A stretch of DNA of 64,000 nucleotides from Laguncularia racemosa (Eukaryota > Streptophyta > Magnoliopsida > Myrtales > Combretaceae), in contig JBBMOL010000608.1 in NCBI GenBank assembly GCA_037954665.1, positions 1 to 64,000 of the forward strand, written 5' to 3'. The position numbers and the translations under genes were made by a program. Below the pieces are notes generated by a model. That model was not told the DNA's origin and searched no databases. It saw only the letters and a list, made by a program, of their open reading frames with translations. This document shows, one piece after another, positions 11,399 to 23,086 of the stretch (the stretch's first letter is position 1; every line of letters starts with the position of its first letter).

Positions 11399-13673
11399 AT
11401 GACTCGTTCTTCTAAAAGGGTTTAACTAATTTATAATCCGGAGATTGAGAAGACTCTAAAGAGACTAACAAAAAGCTAGATCATCCACTAGATCAACTTA
11501 GTATCAGACTTGTCTAATTCTGAAAAAAGAGGACGACATGGCAAACTCGAGAGAACCTTAAGGGAGTTGGCTGCACCGGATGTGAATCAACAACCACTTT
11601 GTATTCACTACCCCGAACTAGCCGTAGAATTTCGAATTGAAATCTGGGTTGATACATCTACTGCTACATTCATGGTCTTGAGAATGAAGATCCTCATAAG
11701 CATTTGAAAGAGTTCCATATAGTTGTTTCTAGTATGAGGCCGTAAGGAATAACCGACGATCAAATCAAGCCACGCGCTTTTCCATTTTCTCTAAGTACTA
11801 AAGCTAAAGATTGGTGTTTTATTTGCCTCCAGGTTCTATAACCACATGGACTGATATGGTGAGACTCTTCTTGGATAAATTCTTCCCCGCATCAGAGCCG
11901 GGGTATAAGAAGAGAAATTTGTGGTATAAAACATAGGGACACTGAGACTCTTCATGAGTATTGGGAGGGTTCAAGAAATTGTGTGCAAGCTGCCCACAAC
12001 ATGGGATATCCGAACAACTCCTCATCCAATATCTCTACGAAGTCCTACTTCCGATGGAAAGAAAGATGATGGATGCTGCAAGTGGAGGCGCTATAGTAAA
12101 CAAAACCCCTGGTCAAGCTAGGGAAATTGATCTCCATTATGGCTGCTAATTCATAAAATTTGGGTATAGGCACGATACGTCTTCAAGGAAGGTAAATGAG
12201 GTAAGTGTGTCTAACTTGAAACATCAAAATTTCTAATCTTACTCTCTTGTGCAGCAGCTAGCTCTTGGAAAAACGCAGCTGGTGAAGGCTTGTGGAATTT
12301 GCGCTGCTCCTAATCATCCGACCGACATGTGCCCCACATTGCAAGATGACAATCATGAACACGCCAATGCTGTAGGCGGATTTCCAAGACAACCGCAAAG
12401 AAAGTATGACCCTATTCGAATACTTACAATCCTGGATTGAGGGATCATCCTAACTTCTGATATGGCAATAACCCTCAACATGTCCAACAATTCCAGCCAA
12501 AGCCATCACACCACGTACCCCAAGCTCCTTCCACTTCAGGTATGCCCCTTGAGGATATTGTTAAGTCTCTAGCTGTGAATACCAAACAATTTCAGGAGGA
12601 AACAAAGCAAAGCATCAAAACTTGGAGCATCAGGTAAGCCAACTTGCTTCAGTGTCAATAGGTTAGAAACTCAAGGTAAGTTACCTTCTCAAACTATTCC
12701 AAACCCGAAGCAAAGCGTTAATGCCATTACCTTGAGAAGTGGAACAGAATTGCAGGGATCAAATAAGAAAGGAAATCCGTCTAATCTTGAGGAAGAAACC
12801 AAGAAAGAGACTTCGACTCCGAGCCACCAGGGTGACCAGATTAGCAAGTCTCTAGATGAGCCATCGAAGGTCACATTGATACCACCTCCTTTCTCCTCCA
12901 GATTAGCAAAATCCAAGAAGGAAGCGGAAGAAAAAGAGATTCTGGAAACGTTTCGTAAAGTCGAGGTAAATATTCCTTTACTTGATGCAATTAAGCAAAT
13001 ACCGCGCTATGCTAGATTCCTCAAGGATTGTGCACTAACAAAAGGAAGCTGAAAGGCAATGAAAAGATTAGTGTGAGTGAAAATGTGTCAGCTATTATTC
13101 AGAAGAAGCTTCCTCCTAAATGTAGGACCCAGGTATGTTCGCCATTCCTTGCAAAATAGGTAGTCTTGGAATCGCTAAAGCCATGTGTGATCTAGGAGCT
13201 TCTATCAATGTCATGCCTTTGTCTGTTTATCAACGTTTAAATGTTGGTCTTTAAAGGAAACGGGTATTATTGTTCAACTTGCTGATAGGTCCAATGTTTA
13301 TCCTGAGGGAGTTCTAGAGGATGTTTTAGTTCAAGTCAATGGGTTGGTTTTTTTCCTACTGATTTTTATGTGCTTGACATGGACGATAGTGATTCTCACA
13401 CTTCACCACTGATATTATTAGGGCGACCATTCCTTAGACTTCTAAAACGAAAATCGATGTAAATGATGGCACCCTCACTATGGAGTTTGATGGTGAAGTG
13501 ATTAAATTTCATATTTATGATGCCCTGAAACACCCTAACGATATCTCTCCTGTTTTTGTTGCGGATGTTATTAACCCATCTCCTGTTTTTGTTGCGGATG
13601 TTATTAACCCATCACCACAGGCACCAAGGTGGAATCAAAATCCTTATCCGAATATTTAGCCAGGAACGTCTAG
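11399..13673 (+). pseudogene. A1 gag-protease (multiple frameshifts)
   Basis: Aligned by eye with the better copy in A3 (56,968-59,235), this is the same gag-protease gene starting M-T-R-S-S at 11,399 and ending at TAG 13,671-13,673. It keeps recognisable pieces: R-E-L-A-A-P-D-V near 11,560, the CCHC knuckle C-x2-C-x4-H-x4-C near 12,293-12,335 (CGICAAPNHPTDMC), and the protease core [11 protein letters not shown] near 13,188-13,220. At least six single-base insertions or deletions break the frame, and a 30-bp stretch is duplicated near 13,548-13,608. It could not make a functional protein as written. Confidence 0.8.
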
Positions 13674-13716
13674 CCAAAGACGTTAAAGAAAGGCGCTTCA
13701 TGGGAGGCAACCATGT
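13669..13716 (+). other. A1 conserved post-gag block
   Basis: Immediately around the gag stop lies GACGTTAAAGAAAGGCGCTT followed by a GGGAGGCAACC-type core. The same block follows the last ORF in A2, A3, E and G. Here one C of the GGG/CCC pair is missing. Confidence 0.7.
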
Positions 13717-15009
13717 AAAAAAACAAAAAAAAATTGTTTCGCATTAGTTTTGTTTTGTTTTAGTTTAGTTGTTTTGATTTTAGTGTAGTTTTGAACTCTT
13801 TGGATCGGCTGCAGCAAGGATACATATCATTATATGACACTTTCCCGAGCTTAAAGGGAGCACTCCAATGCCAGGGAAGTACCAATATTTCCTTTCTCTT
13901 ATTCTCTAATGTCCTTTATGTTGTTAATTCCTCTTCAATTGTGCTAAATTAGGAACAGCGAGGACACTGTTCAAGCTAAGTGTGGGGGAGAGGATAATAA
14001 AATATAGAGAATAGAGAACTAACTTATACTCTGAATGTTTGTCCTTAAGCAATTTTAAGCCAAAGTTTTTCAAAATTATCATGAAATCTAGAGATTGTAC
14101 TAAATGTTGTAATAAGCATCTACAAAATGTGAAATTGACTTGTTCAAATACTTTACTCACCCACTGCTGTGATTAGAATACATGGTTAAAATTAAGTAGT
14201 GAAATCTTTAAGAAACAAATTTACCTTGTATTTAGCTTTAGAATTGGAAGTCTAAGAGTAAGTCGAGTCCCTAAGTGAAAAAAAAACAAGTTTACTTCTA
14301 GGTTATATTAGCTACTGTATACTCTTTGAAGTTGTTTGTAAAGCAATCATAACACTTAGTGAAAAAAAAAAAAGAAAGAAAAAATCAAGCATAGCCATTA
14401 CTCCAATGATACAACTAATTGAGTTAAGAGTATTCAAACTTGAATGTTAGAGTGAGGAAGAGTCCGTAGGGGTATCTCAAAACCCGGTCACTTGAGTGAT
14501 GAGCTCGGGATGTTGCCGACTCAATGAACTCACTATAACGATAAGGGCGAAAAAGGCAAAAGTTCATGAAAAGAAGCGGGTAAAAACCCGTCAAAATAGA
14601 TGCTTGAATAAATCAAACGAATATGAATGTAAACATTCATTGAATAAAACAAAGATGTATAAAAGGGAGAATATCTAGCAAAGAGCTTATACTATATGCT
14701 TTTACTTTATGTTACAAGGATTATATGTTTGCTAATGTCCAATGAAGTTTAATTGGGTGTTTTTCCTTAGTGGATTAAGTATTTACTTTTGGAATAAAAA
14801 TTCTTTTGCTAAACATGAGGATTAAAGTTTGTTTTGGTTTAGATTAGCTATTGAATTTTGTCCATAGTAATTTGATCACAGGAAACCAGTTTGGTTGAAG
14901 TAGTAGACATTAAATTACAAGTCATGAATTACAAATGAATAAGATGCTTGGAATGATGAAAAGAAAGTTTGTATAATCTATGATAGATTTCTCAATTGAT
15001 TTGATGCAA
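13717..15009 (+). other. A1 3' non-coding interior
   Basis: There is no supportable gene. A hairpin at 13,953-13,972 (stem GAACAGCG / CACTGTTC with one C-A mismatch, loop AGGA) is followed five bases later by an internal polypurine tract AAGTGTGGGGGAGAGGA (13,978-13,994). A conserved non-coding stretch at about 14,490-14,620 is shared with A2, A3 and, more weakly, E. Its 60-codon open frame is not kept in E and is not treated as a gene. Confidence 0.65.
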
Positions 15010-15048
15010 TTGCTTGAGGACAAGCAAGAGTTTAAGTGTGGGGGAATT
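15010..15048 (+). promoter_or_regulatory. A1 hairpin and 3' polypurine tract
   Basis: A perfect 7-bp stem TTGCTTG / CAAGCAA with loop AGGA (15,010-15,027) is followed by AAGTGTGGGGGAA (15,034-15,046), just before the 3' LTR. The purine tract is the expected plus-strand primer for reverse transcription. The hairpin is shared with families E and G. Confidence 0.8.
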
Positions 15049-16588
15049 TGATAGAGCCATTTTATACTCAATCTTTATAGTATAAATTGTGTTAAATTAT
15101 TATTGATTTTATAGAAATCATAAGGAAATGGTACTTTAATTCTATCATCGTGATAAATCAGGTTAAATGGAGTCAAGGATGCCAATTCAAGTATTTTAGA
15201 GAAGTCATCTATAACTTGGATCAAGACAAGAAATTACACCACCGGAGGAAGCACGGTTTGAGGCACGGCCAAGGTTCAAACCGTGTTACACACTGGACAA
15301 GAAGGCGAAAATGAGGACTTTGAACAGAGAGAGACACGGCTTAAGGCACGGCCGTGGTGGAACCCGTGGGATAAACCGTGCTTGAAGCCGTGGTGGAAGA
15401 TAGATGTGCCAAGGAGAAGAAAGTGTGGAACATCAACCAGATGAAGACACGGCTTGAAATCTGGCCGTGTGTTTAACCGTGGTTCACACTGGGCGTGGTT
15501 GAAGACTTGAAGAATATGCACAGAGGATGGCACGGCTTAACCCACGGCCGTGTGGTGGGGCGTGCCAGGCAGACGTATCTTCACTTCTCGAAATCTACTT
15601 GAAAAAGGAAAGATATTTACGTATCTTGCTAGCAAAAGATCACATGCAACCCCCTAACAATATAAATAGAACCAACCCTAGAGGGTTAGGACAACTTTTG
15701 ATCTTGGAATCTTGGATCTTGAAGAAGGAAACGCGGAGGCAAAGCAAGCAACCAGGTTCATTATGTTTCTATCTTTTATTTTCGTTTTATTGATGAACAT
15801 GAGTAGCTAAGCTACTTTTCTAGCCAAAGGGTCATAGATGTTTAATTCTCCACGAATTGTGAGGTCTAATTGACTTGTATTTATTCTATTCTTTGCTTTC
15901 GGGTATTCATATATCTTCTTATCGTTTTGTCATTATTATCTTTGTTGATTGGTATGAATAGAGCTCTTCTACTCAATTAGCAAGTTAATATATTGTCAAC
16001 TAGCACGTCAAATCCGTAATTGTTTGATTGTTTTAGTCTTAGTGACGCAATAACATGTTTGGTTATAAAAGAGATGATCGAATTCATGTTATGGAGGTGT
16101 GTGATCATGTTTAAATAGGTTATCTTATAATCTACTGGCATGAATTAGTGGTCTCTCTAGATCTTAATGCTATTGATAGATTAAATCCTAAGCGCTTGTC
16201 TAAGGGTTGTTTAATCAATAAGAGAAATAATTCAAAGCGCTTGTCCGAGGTTATCGAGGAAGTAAGGAGAGATAGGTTGTTAGAGCTTGTTAATAACCAT
16301 AACCAATTTATCTAGAACAAGAATAGAGAACATTTGCATCGATGATCAATTCCTAGAATTAAACCATCTTGATTCCTTTAGCTAGGCTTTTACCAATATC
16401 TGATTTCTTACCTTGTTTTACTTTATTTGATTCACAAACAAAACCCCCCATTTTCCTTTTTCTTATTGTTCTCTTTGAATAGAAATATCTTTACCCATCC
16501 CTGTGGATTCGACCCTACTCACCACTATATGCAAATCATATAATTGTCTAGGAGTAGGTTTTATTTTTGTTGGATTCGACACCCATCA
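15049..16588 (+). repeat. A1 3' LTR
   Basis: It starts TGATAGAGCC and ends CACCCATCA, 1,540 bp. The U3 holds many CACGG/CCGTG half-sites at about 15,250-15,560, followed by a TATA box (TATAAATAGA, 15,660-15,669). It lacks one tandem 83-bp unit and a stretch with two CACGGCCGTG palindromes that are present in A2 and A3. Confidence 0.9.
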
Positions 16589-16593
16589 GATAC
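16589..16593. repeat. A1 target-site duplication (right copy)
   Basis: GATAC here corresponds to GATA(C) at 9,890-9,894. It is the 5-bp duplication made by integrase, and also the first bases of the resumed G reading frame. Confidence 0.75.
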
Positions 16594-17885
16594 CATTGTG
16601 GAAGATATCTTATGCAAGGATCCATTAGAGTTGAGTTTGAGAGTATGCAATATTGAAGAGACAGAAGATTGTGCAATACAAGAAATGTTGACTCATCTTG
16701 ATAGCAAGGATGAACTTGGGATAAAAACAGAGAGTGAGAACATTGATGCCGAAGATGTTACCAGATTGAAGCCCTCTATTGAAGATCCTCCAATTCTAGA
16801 GCTAAAGCAACTCCCTGACTATCTGGAGTATGCTTTCTTAGAGAAGGATTCTCAGTTGCCGGTCATCATTGCAGCCGGGCTAACCATTGGTCAGAAGGAA
16901 AAGCTCTTGAAGATCTTGAAGGAGCATAAGCGTGCCTTGGCATGGAAAATTGCGGATATCCAAGGGGTTAGCCCATCGTTTTGCACACACAAAATCCTGA
17001 TGAAAGACAATTTCAAACCAGTGGTGCAAGCTCAAAGGCGACTTAATCCAAACATGAAAGAAGTCGTTAAGAAAGAGGTAATCAAATTGTTAGATGCTGG
17101 GCTAATTTATCCCATTTCTGATAGTTCATGGGTAAGCCCCGTCCAGGTGGTGCCAAAGAAGGGGGGAATGACAGTGGTCCCAAATGAGAATAATGAGCTC
17201 ATACCAATGAGGACGGTGACGGGATGGCGAGTCTGCATTGACTATCGCAAATTAAATGAAGCCACTCGTAAGGACCATTTTCCTTTACCTTTTGTCGATC
17301 AGATGTTGGAGAGGCTCGCTGGACATATGTTTTACTATTTTCTAGATGGGATGTCGAGATATTACCAGATTCAGATTGCCCCTGAAGATCAAGAGAAAAC
17401 TACCTTTACATGTCCCTATGGCACATTTGCTTACAGGAGGATGCCCTTTGGATTATGTAATGCACCGGCCACCTTTCAGCAGTGCATGTTAGCGATCTTC
17501 AAAGATCTAGTTGAAGATATTATGGAAGTATTCATGGATGACTTTTCCGTGTTTGGGGATTCATTTGATTCTTGCCTACAGAATTTAGAAAGGGTACTCA
17601 TACGTTGTGAAGAAACTAACTTAGTCTTGAATTGGGAGAAGTGTCACTTCATGGTGACTGAAGGTATTGTCTTAGGACACAAAATATCTCAGCAGGGGAT
17701 TGAAGTAGACAACGCCAAGGTTGATACTATAGCCAAACTTCCCCCACCCTCTTCGGTTAAAGCTATTCGGAGTTTTCTGGGACATGCTGGATTCTATAGA
17801 CGATTCATCAAGGATTTTGCCAAAATTGCTCGTCCTCTCACCAGGTTGTTGGAGAAGAACATCGCCTTTGATTTCAACAAAGACT
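16589..17885 (+). CDS. G pol part: Athila reverse transcriptase (partial, uninterrupted)
   Basis: 432 codons open from the A1 target site to the point where G flips orientation. The order is typical of Athila RT: a linker (D-T-I-V-E-D onward), the P-x-R-R-L-N-P primer-grip region near 17,035, W-V-S-P-V-Q-V-V-P-K-K-G-G near 17,130-17,170, C-I-D-Y-R-K-L-N near 17,235, F-C-L-G-type motif here as P-F-G-L-C-N-A-P-A-T-F-Q near 17,440-17,480, the catalytic F-M-D-D near 17,533, and G-F-Y-R-R-F-I-K-D-F near 17,790-17,820. Catalytic residues are intact. It ends one base into the codon after F-N-K-D, and the continuation is on the minus strand from 32,010. It would copy the element RNA to DNA in particles, but is not expressible as one protein here. 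Confidence 0.9.
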
Positions 17886-19416
17886 TGATGGGTGATCTGA
17901 CCGTTCTAACAAGTTTAACCCTCTACTCAATCCTAGCTTACGATCAGTTCTCAGGAAAGTGTACCTATCGACTAGCAGTATAGCATAGGAGTACAGGTAT
18001 CGATCCCACAAAGACTTATAAGTACTAGTACTAACGATTTTCCTACTATTTAACTTCTCACTATTGATGATCTTAATTATCCTAATTATTGCTTAAGTCT
18101 GAAAGAAACGAATAAAATGAACAAAGTAAATATAATCAAACACTCCCTTAATGATCTAAACATACCCTGCCCAAGATCCACCCCTAATTCTCATGCAACT
18201 TTTGTTCAATTCCGAACTGTCCAATGATTAATACCCAATCTCTGATCTACGGAGTTCTTACACTAGATTAGAGTCTTTCTCAAGATCAATAATCTCTAAT
18301 CCTAATTAAGCCAATTAAGATCTCTCTTCAATTAACGTAATCATGATTGCAATAAAATCCCAGGACTCTCGATTGAACCAGACCACAATGACCTCGTTCA
18401 ATACAGAAAACCTCCTATAATCTATCTCTAGGATTACAAGGGGTCTTTTTATCCATGCCAGATCCACTCTATTAACGATTTCTCAATCTTAATAACAGAG
18501 ATATAATTACATCATAATACTGCGCACATATCAAGATGAACAAACTATGATTGCTACATAAATAAACTCAAAGATTAGAATTATTTATTGAACATCAACA
18601 ATCCTATCGCATGAGAATCAGGGGTTTCTCAAGGGAACAGGTATGAAACAATTAGCCACTCATGAATCTAATAAGAAAAGCAAAACAAAAAATAATTGAG
18701 TCGATAAAGAAAATTCAAACACGAAATATCTTAGCTTCAAATCCGAAACTATTCTCGCAACAACTTCTCTTCTCTAGGGTTTCTCTTGTGCCGCCTCCTC
18801 CTCCCTTTTTTTTCTCAATAGGGTTGTTCTATTTGTACTTCTTAAGGCATAGCCGAGCATCTTCAGCTGGAAAGATACGACTGTATCTTTCCTTTTCCAA
18901 GTGAATCTCGTCAAGTGAATATCAGTCGCCTGACATGCCTAACAGCACGGCCAGATTTCAAACCGTGTCTCCCTCTGGTCAATAATATGTAACTCCTCAA
19001 TCTTGCTCAGTGTTTGGCACGGCTAGGAACACGGCTAGAAACACGGCTATCAGCACGACTGGACTATAACCCGTGCCAAGTTCTGGAGCTTTCCACGTCT
19101 TCGCAGCGTCTGCCACGGCTTCAAGCACACCCCTATCACAAGCCGTGCTTCCTTTCCAAGTGACGCTTTCATCTTTAGGTGTGCCCATGGTTCATGACAC
19201 AGCCATGGCTTTCCCTGTGTTGTCCATGAGTAACTTTAACTTGATCTTTTAAGCTTCAATTATGCTCCTTTTGTGATCTTTCTCCTTGTCTTTGGTATTA
19301 TACCCTGAAACATATATTTATCTGTTAAATACCGAATCCGCATTGATTTTATTCAAAAGACTATACAAATTCATCATTAATGCCCATGATTTACAAGGGT
19401 TAATTTACTCTTATCA
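17886..19416 (-). repeat. G 3' LTR (inverted orientation)
   Basis: On the minus strand it starts TGATAAGAG and ends CACCCATCA, 1,531 bp. It is the reverse complement of the LTR at 6,179-7,661. A polypurine tract borders it at 19,417-19,431, so it is the 3' LTR of the minus-strand half. CACGG/CCGTG half-sites cluster in its U3 at about 18,940-19,200. Its outer end directly abuts interrupted plus-strand RT at 17,885. Confidence 0.85.
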
Positions 19417-19456
19417 AATTTCCCCACACTTAAGGTTTTGCTTGTCCTCAAGCAAA
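19417..19456 (-). promoter_or_regulatory. G hairpin and 3' polypurine tract
   Basis: The plus strand shows an 8-bp stem TTTGCTTG / CAAGCAAA with loop TCCT (19,437-19,456), next to the complement of AAGTGTGGGGA (19,421-19,431). On the minus strand this is hairpin, short spacer, polypurine tract, LTR, as in A and E. Confidence 0.8.
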
Positions 19457-21182
19457 CACGGATTAAGAAAACCCAAAGGACTAGTTCTCATAAGTTCCCG
19501 CAATCAAGAAGATATTTCAGCATCATCGATTTCATGCTACACCTTAATCATTGATAATCTTTACTCACTCTTTAGTTGTATCCAAAATAAAAATACTAAA
19601 ATTCCCAAAGCTAATCCAAGTAAATTAAACTGTTACCCTTATCATTTAAACTAAAGTTCCCAAAGTCGAAATTGCTGCAAGATCGAGACTAGTAAAATAA
19701 AGTATACAATCCTTTTAACCACGGTTGTAAGCAACACAACAGGGACTAAAGGCATGTTGTATCCACTTATCCCCTAGCTCTTCCTTTTCTGTTTCATCCA
19801 ATTCTTAAGTTAATTTTGGGAGTTTACCATTAAAGCACTTAACTAAGTTAACCGACCCATGTAACAAACTTTCAATCGATAATCCCGAGTTCATCACTCG
19901 AGTTAACAGACGTTATTCCCTCAGCGTAGAAAGCGTCCCTCGAATTTACTTATTCGAGTCTAATTAACTCATTTACTTAATTAATTAATTAATTAAGATG
20001 GTTTCCTTGGTCAATAAGTCCCAGACCAGGCGATCTTAGGCTACTGGGTTTAAAAATACCCCTTCGAACCTCTACCATCTCAATCAATCCCTATTATTCA
20101 TATAAGCTCTTTTAAGTTCAATTTTCTCGAACTTTTCTCACAACCCTTGTAGCGAGCTTTTAGCCATTGATCCCAAGTTCGTCACCCGAGTCAATAGATG
20201 TTATTCCTTAAACAAGCATCTCTTAGGCTTAATTACTCAAGTCTATGAGGCCCACTTCTGAACTATTTACATATTAATATATTCTTCCATTACTCCCATT
20301 TTTTTTTTCGAAAAGGAATCACTAAATTACAAGTATCATTTACTCCTTCACTCCAAGTTATATAGCTTACCTACTGAGCAAAAAGAAGGGCATACTAAAC
20401 TCACTAGTGACCTTAATCCAATCTCACTTCCCGAAAGTAAAGGTTAAATGACAAGTAAGTTTACTTCACTTGGATTTCATCTTGTAATTTTAGCAACGTA
20501 TCTCTAATACATAATAAGAGAATAAAAATGGTTAAAGATGTTCCACGGGGGTATAAACAAATCTCAGCAGTCCTTGATTGTCAAAAGTCATCATCGATTA
20601 TACCTTAATGAAGAGGAAATTACATTTTTGATTGCACAACCCTTGTATCCTAGTTTCATTTTCCAAACCCCCTTCCCCACACTTATAATAGACATTGTCC
20701 CCAATGTCCTTATGAAATGCATAAAGGGAAGCAAAGAATAAAAGCAAAAATAAAACAAAAGGAAAACGAAAAACTTCCCTGAATTCTCTTACAACGCAGA
20801 TCTTTAACAGAAAGTCAAGCGACGCACAAGTAGAGTCATGAGAACCTCTGCTAAACGTAATGGGTCGGTGTACTTTGAAAGCCTGTACCTCACAACAAAA
20901 AAGAACAAAACAAAACAAAAGAAACTCATAATCGACTGAAAGTAAAGCTAACTATCATCAGCATTTTCTATTTCAAACATTAGTGGTTGGTCAGTCTTCC
21001 AGAATCAAACAAATCAGGACAGTAAAAACAAAAGTAAAATGGTTGTTCTGCACAATGGTCCAAATCTCCCGGGTTCAACTTCCATCGATCCACTCGCGAG
21101 ATCAGCTACTGAAGTCATCATCCGATGGCAATGGTACAGTACCCGATCTGCGAGGAGAATCAGATCCAATCACCTCAGTATC
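19457..21182 (-). other. G 3' non-coding interior with internal hairpin-polypurine module
   Basis: No gene is supported. At 20,691-20,708 lies a perfect 7-bp inverted repeat GACATTG / CAATGTC around TCCC. The complement of AAGTGTGGGGAAGG follows at about 20,671-20,684, repeating the layout of the 3' module about 1.25 kb away. Blocks at 19,880-19,930 and 20,160-20,260 resemble one another (TCACTCGAGT / TCACCCGAGT with conserved flanks), a diverged duplication related to the conserved non-coding stretch in A and E. Confidence 0.6.
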
Positions 21183-22478
21183 CTACTGATTGCTCGCTTC
21201 GGCAGTAGCAACTGCGAGACTTTCATATCGTGCCCTGAAAGCTGCACCCGAGGATTCTCCAACATGAAAACCGGGATCATATGCACCACTCGAGTGACGA
21301 TCTCCTCCAGAAACAACCCGAGTAGCTTGTGATGCTACATCCTCATCGCTAGAGCCACCACATGGGGGAAGATCTACCCCCAATTTCTCACCAATACAGG
21401 ATAAACAAGTGACCAAATAACTCTTCAAGCCCTTCACCCGCTTTGACTGCCTGGCTTGTTCTCTCTTAATTTCTTCTAAATCCGCAGTCAATCTCTTTAC
21501 CGAATCTGCTAGCTCCTGGTTTCGGCCGACCTGCTCTTGAACTTGCTCTTGAGCTCGCTCTTGCTCCTCATCCTGCTCAGGTTCTATATCTGGCTCTTGT
21601 TGTTCGTCAGATGCGTCCAGTATGCGAAACCTCCACCTCCGCAAAACACTCTTGGGGAGACAGGCACTCCTTCCACAACTGTCCCTGGGAACCCGGGTTG
21701 GGAAGACACCATAATTTTTCAAAATACGGGTAATCCAAGAGCCGACAAAAACCTTGTGGTGCCCCAGATCGCACTGTTTTTTCAAACACCACACAGCTGC
21801 TAATCCGACATTAACCCGGGTGCCCGTGATCATACTCCACAGCTGGTACAGGTCCGATGCATTCACAACCCCCTGAGAATCACCTCTACCAGTGGTTGAA
21901 CGGGCCAGAATGTAATGAAGTACACGCACGGCAGGGTCCCTTAAATGGCTCCCCTTAGATTTGGAGGGATCATATCTACCATCTCCCATACTGTTCCACA
22001 CTCCATGCTGCAGTAGGCCCCTAGGAAAGGTGTCTAGAAGCTGCAAAAATTCATTAGAGTCAACAAACTCATTGTCGTAAATACCCAAGCACTTGATGAA
22101 GTCTCTCATTTCAACACGGTGGTAACTCCCTTGGCAGTAGAAGGAGACCACGTTATCAAGCTGGGTATGCCGGCCAAAACTAAGCTTGAATGTGGTGACG
22201 AAATCATAGCTTAGCGAAGAATACACGTCCTCCTTAATGCTCAGAAGTGCTCTCCAAGCGAGATCGTTCAAGAAGTGATCAAATCGTTCCACTAACCCGT
22301 ATCTAGCCACCCAATCAACTACTACATTAGGCATAAATACCTTCTTTTCTCGCACTACATCATACTTACCTTCGTCCTCCCTCTGCAAGTTAGGAGGGTA
22401 GCGTCGCGTGGTCCTAAAGGAACCCCCAGCTGAATGAGGTTGAGCATTCTTACGCGCCACGGTCTTTGTCTTAGGCAT
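21183..22478 (-). CDS. G env-position ORF (Athila ORF, Transposase_32-type domain)
   Basis: An intact 431-codon ORF lies downstream of pol in the sense of the minus-strand half. The N-terminus is basic (K/R-rich, residues 1-40). Residues about 50-240 match the conserved domain of the Athila/plant retrotransposon ORF (W-V-A-R-Y-G-L near residue 56, L-S-Y-D-F-V-T-T-F near 88, a C-L-G-I-Y-D-stretch near 130), known in databases under the misleading name putative plant transposon protein. Residues about 285-350 are E/Q-rich and predict a coiled coil. No signal peptide or convincing membrane helix is visible, so an envelope glycoprotein role is not supported. It occupies the env position, but its function is unknown. 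It is open while the neighbouring integrase has five stops. Confidence 0.75.
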   Translation of the reverse strand: MPKTKTVARKNAQPHSAGGSFRTTRRYPPNLQREDEGKYDVVREKKVFMPNVVVDWVARYGLVERFDHFLNDLAWRALLSIKEDVYSSLSYDFVTTFKLSFGRHTQLDNVVSFYCQGSYHRVEMRDFIKCLGIYDNEFVDSNEFLQLLDTFPRGLLQHGVWNSMGDGRYDPSKSKGSHLRDPAVRVLHYILARSTTGRGDSQGVVNASDLYQLWSMITGTRVNVGLAAVWCLKKQCDLGHHKVFVGSWITRILKNYGVFPTRVPRDSCGRSACLPKSVLRRWRFRILDASDEQQEPDIEPEQDEEQERAQEQVQEQVGRNQELADSVKRLTADLEEIKREQARQSKRVKGLKSYLVTCLSCIGEKLGVDLPPCGGSSDEDVASQATRVVSGGDRHSSGAYDPGFHVGESSGAAFRARYESLAVATAEASNQ

Positions 22479-23086
22479 CTTGAATATACCACGCTTAAGA
22501 AATCTCGAAAGATTGATGAATGATGTTCTTAACCTAGTGGAAACAACAGAGAGGAAAGAAAAAGAACGACGATGCAGAGAGAAGGAATGTGGGAATGAGG
22601 AGAGAAGTGTAGTGCAAGGTGTTTTATTTCTGAAAATTGCGAACCCTAAAAGGCTATTAACGACACGGTCTCAAAACTGGGCGTGTTATAAGTCGTGCCA
22701 TACACTGCTCTCTATAAAAGAACTTGGAAAAATCTTACCTTGTGGCACGGCTTGTAGCACGTCTTGTGAAGTGGTCATGCCTGTAACTGTGCTATCTACT
22801 GCTCTGTATAAAAGAATTTGGAAAAATCTTACCTTGTGGCACGGCTTGTGGCACGTCTTGTGACTTGGACGTGCCTGTAACCGTGCCATCCCCTGGACTG
22901 ATACACCTTTCACAAATGCTCGTACACTTTGGTGTGGCTTAAACCATGTCGTACCCTCTTTGTTAAAATCCTACCTGCAAAACCACCACTCAAAAAAAAA
23001 AAAAAAAAACGAACCTATGCATGGGTTGCCTCCCAGCCAGCGCTTTTGTTTAACGTCGTTGGCTCGACCTAAGGAATAGAAAAAGG
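22479..23086 (-). other. Spacer between G pol and env-position ORF
   Basis: It contains a two-copy tandem duplication of about 95 bp (22,698-22,890) with CACGGCTTG and TATAAAAG elements. The conserved post-ORF block at 23,018-23,069 follows the pol stop: complement of AACGACGTTAAAC, GCGCT and a GGGAGGCAACCC core, then an A/T homopolymer. In Athila-type elements this spacer would have to supply any signal for expressing the downstream ORF. Confidence 0.6.

Larger units (their letters stand above)
9895..16588 (+). mobile_element. A1: gag-protease-only LTR element (TR-GAG-like), copy 1
   Basis: LTRs lie at 9,895-11,343 and 15,049-16,588, with a tRNA-Asp primer site, one gag-protease region and a 3' polypurine tract between. 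No RT, RNase H or integrase is present in the 3.7 kb interior. The right flank is GATAC (16,589-16,593). The left flank reads GATA followed directly by the LTR, one base short, as expected in noisy sequence. The Athila polyprotein of G resumes in frame at the right flank, proving insertion into G. The LTRs are about 170 bp shorter than in A2 and A3. Confidence 0.85.

Noticed and set aside
14496..14678. A 60-codon frame conserved in A1, A2 (26,685-26,867) and A3 (60,054-60,236)
   Set aside because: The three copies are recent relatives, so openness is expected. The related stretch in E (35,690-35,780) has no matching frame. Better seen as conserved non-coding sequence.
21183..22478. A DNA transposase or a viral envelope glycoprotein
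   Set aside because: The domain name Transposase_32 is historical and no transposase catalytic motif is seen. No signal peptide or membrane anchor supports a glycoprotein. Kept as Athila env-position ORF of unknown function.
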